Positions 32,868-33,241 of a stretch of DNA of 33,241 nucleotides are shown here, piece after piece; the stretch's first letter is position 1; every line of letters starts with the position of its first letter. The stretch lies in contig DFKI01000154.1 in the NCBI GenBank assembly GCA_002373325.1, forward strand, positions 1 through 33,241, read 5' to 3'. This DNA is from Treponema sp. UBA3649. Lineage in GTDB: Bacteria > Spirochaetota > Spirochaetia > Treponematales > Treponemataceae. The notes under the pieces were generated by a model. That model ran no database searches. It was given only the letters and a program-made list of their open reading frames with translations, and had not been told where the DNA came from. The translations under genes and the position numbers were made by a program.

Positions 32868-33146
32868 TTATGTTTCCTGTGCGAATTTCAAAAATTCTTT
32901 CGGTGTCATAACCCTGACTGAGGAGAGGGCATAATCTTCTGTATTCCGTGTGACTATTATTTCTGCCATGATTTGCTGTGCTACTTGATGTTGGACAGAA
33001 TCCTCAAAATCCTTCCAATCTGAATCCAGAGCATTTAGAATGCAGGTCTCATCAACTCCGGCTACTGAAACAATTTTGAGAAGGTTCCTGATGGTCTGTT
33101 TTGTCTCTTCTGCCGTATGACAGGATTTTTTGGTTATATAGTAGCC
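32868..33146 (-). pseudogene. C-terminal remnant of a PIN-domain (VapC-like) gene
   Basis: Translated on the minus strand, 92 codons remain with no start codon. The frame begins after a TAG at 33147-33149 and reads YYITKKSCHTAEETKQTI..., then LNALDSDWKDFEDSVQHQ, IIVTRNTEDY and VMTPKEFLKFAQ before TAA. DFED and TRN-x-DY are the third and fourth acidic/polar motifs of PIN-domain toxins. The first half, with the opening catalytic Asp and Glu, is missing. Just upstream lies a palindromic repeat element. No antitoxin gene is seen. The missing half could lie beyond the window, split off by the insertion. Confidence 0.72.
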
Positions 33147-33170
33147 CTAATTTCGACTTATACGAAACAA

Positions 33171-33241
33171 TGTCATTCCCGCGCTCCGACGCGGGAATCC
33201 CTTTTGCAGGAGAGATTGCCGGATCAAGTCCGGCAATGACA
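33171..33241. repeat. Palindromic MITE-like or REP-like element
   Basis: The 71 bases are bounded by TGTCATT and AATGACA, and the window ends exactly there. Inside are two perfect hairpins: ATTCCCGCG/CGCGGGAAT (33175-33198, 6-base loop) and ATTGCCGGA/TCCGGCAAT (33215-33237, 5-base loop). Such TGTCATTCCCGCG-type repeats are dispersed in many bacterial genomes. It is much more GC-rich than the bases just before it. Confidence 0.7.

Noticed and set aside
1..33241. CRISPR arrays, tRNA or rRNA genes, transposases and phage genes
   Set aside because: Read through on both strands; no regularly spaced direct repeats, tRNA T-arm patterns or transposase motifs were found.

Overview
This window looks like chromosomal DNA of a spirochaete, most likely a host-associated, anaerobic Treponema. 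The clues are an archaeal/eukaryotic-type PheS (a known spirochaete peculiarity), a YaaR-RicT pair, a bactofilin with a membrane-anchored M23 peptidase, an oxygen-sensitive class III ribonucleotide reductase, many lipoproteins, and sugar-related genes (GH95, YesMN, solute-binding proteins). Most genes have about 45-50% GC by eye. The stretch from about 22.6 to 24.3 kb is clearly more AT-rich. I assign no species.

Layout. (1) 67-3104, minus strand: an operon of M23 peptidase, bactofilin, YaaR and RicT, driven by a good sigma-70 promoter at 3133-3162. (2) 3285-3475: a plus-strand promoter followed by a structured leader or small RNA that ends in a strong hairpin. (3) 3524-10065, plus strand: TatD, a tRNA-dihydrouridine synthase, a large spirochaete protein of unknown function, a GAF-GGDEF diguanylate cyclase, a rhomboid protease and two exported proteins of unknown function. 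(4) 10105-11714: pheS with its terminator. (5) 11730-15849: a GH95 glycosidase without a signal peptide and an AAA-ATPase-like/PD-(D/E)XK protein. (6) 15879-20912, minus strand: histidine kinase (YesM-like), response regulator (YesN-like) and solute-binding lipoprotein, tightly overlapped and without permeases. (7) 21073-22518, plus strand: a VTC-domain polyphosphate polymerase and a DUF4956 membrane protein. (8) 22540-24310: an AT-rich island holding an RNase III with two dsRNA-binding domains, bracketed by two inverted copies of a hairpin repeat. (9) 24310-27166: nrdD-nrdG behind an array of NrdR boxes. (10) 27171-30099: a second sugar-type solute-binding lipoprotein, an NlpC/P60 hydrolase and a lipoprotein. 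(11) 30121-31889, minus strand: a beta-CASP metallo-hydrolase translationally coupled to SlyX. (12) 32142-33241: a PLD-family protein with two zinc ribbons, a headless PIN-domain remnant, and a palindromic repeat element at the very end of the window.

The most interesting points are the accessory RNase III with tandem dsRBDs inside the repeat-flanked island, the phased NrdR-box array, the structured RNA upstream of tatD, the kinase-regulator-binding protein unit without permeases, the two likely leaderless promoters (14248 and 21061), and the PIN gene that loses its 5' part next to a MITE-like element. No transposase, phage gene, CRISPR array, tRNA or rRNA was seen.
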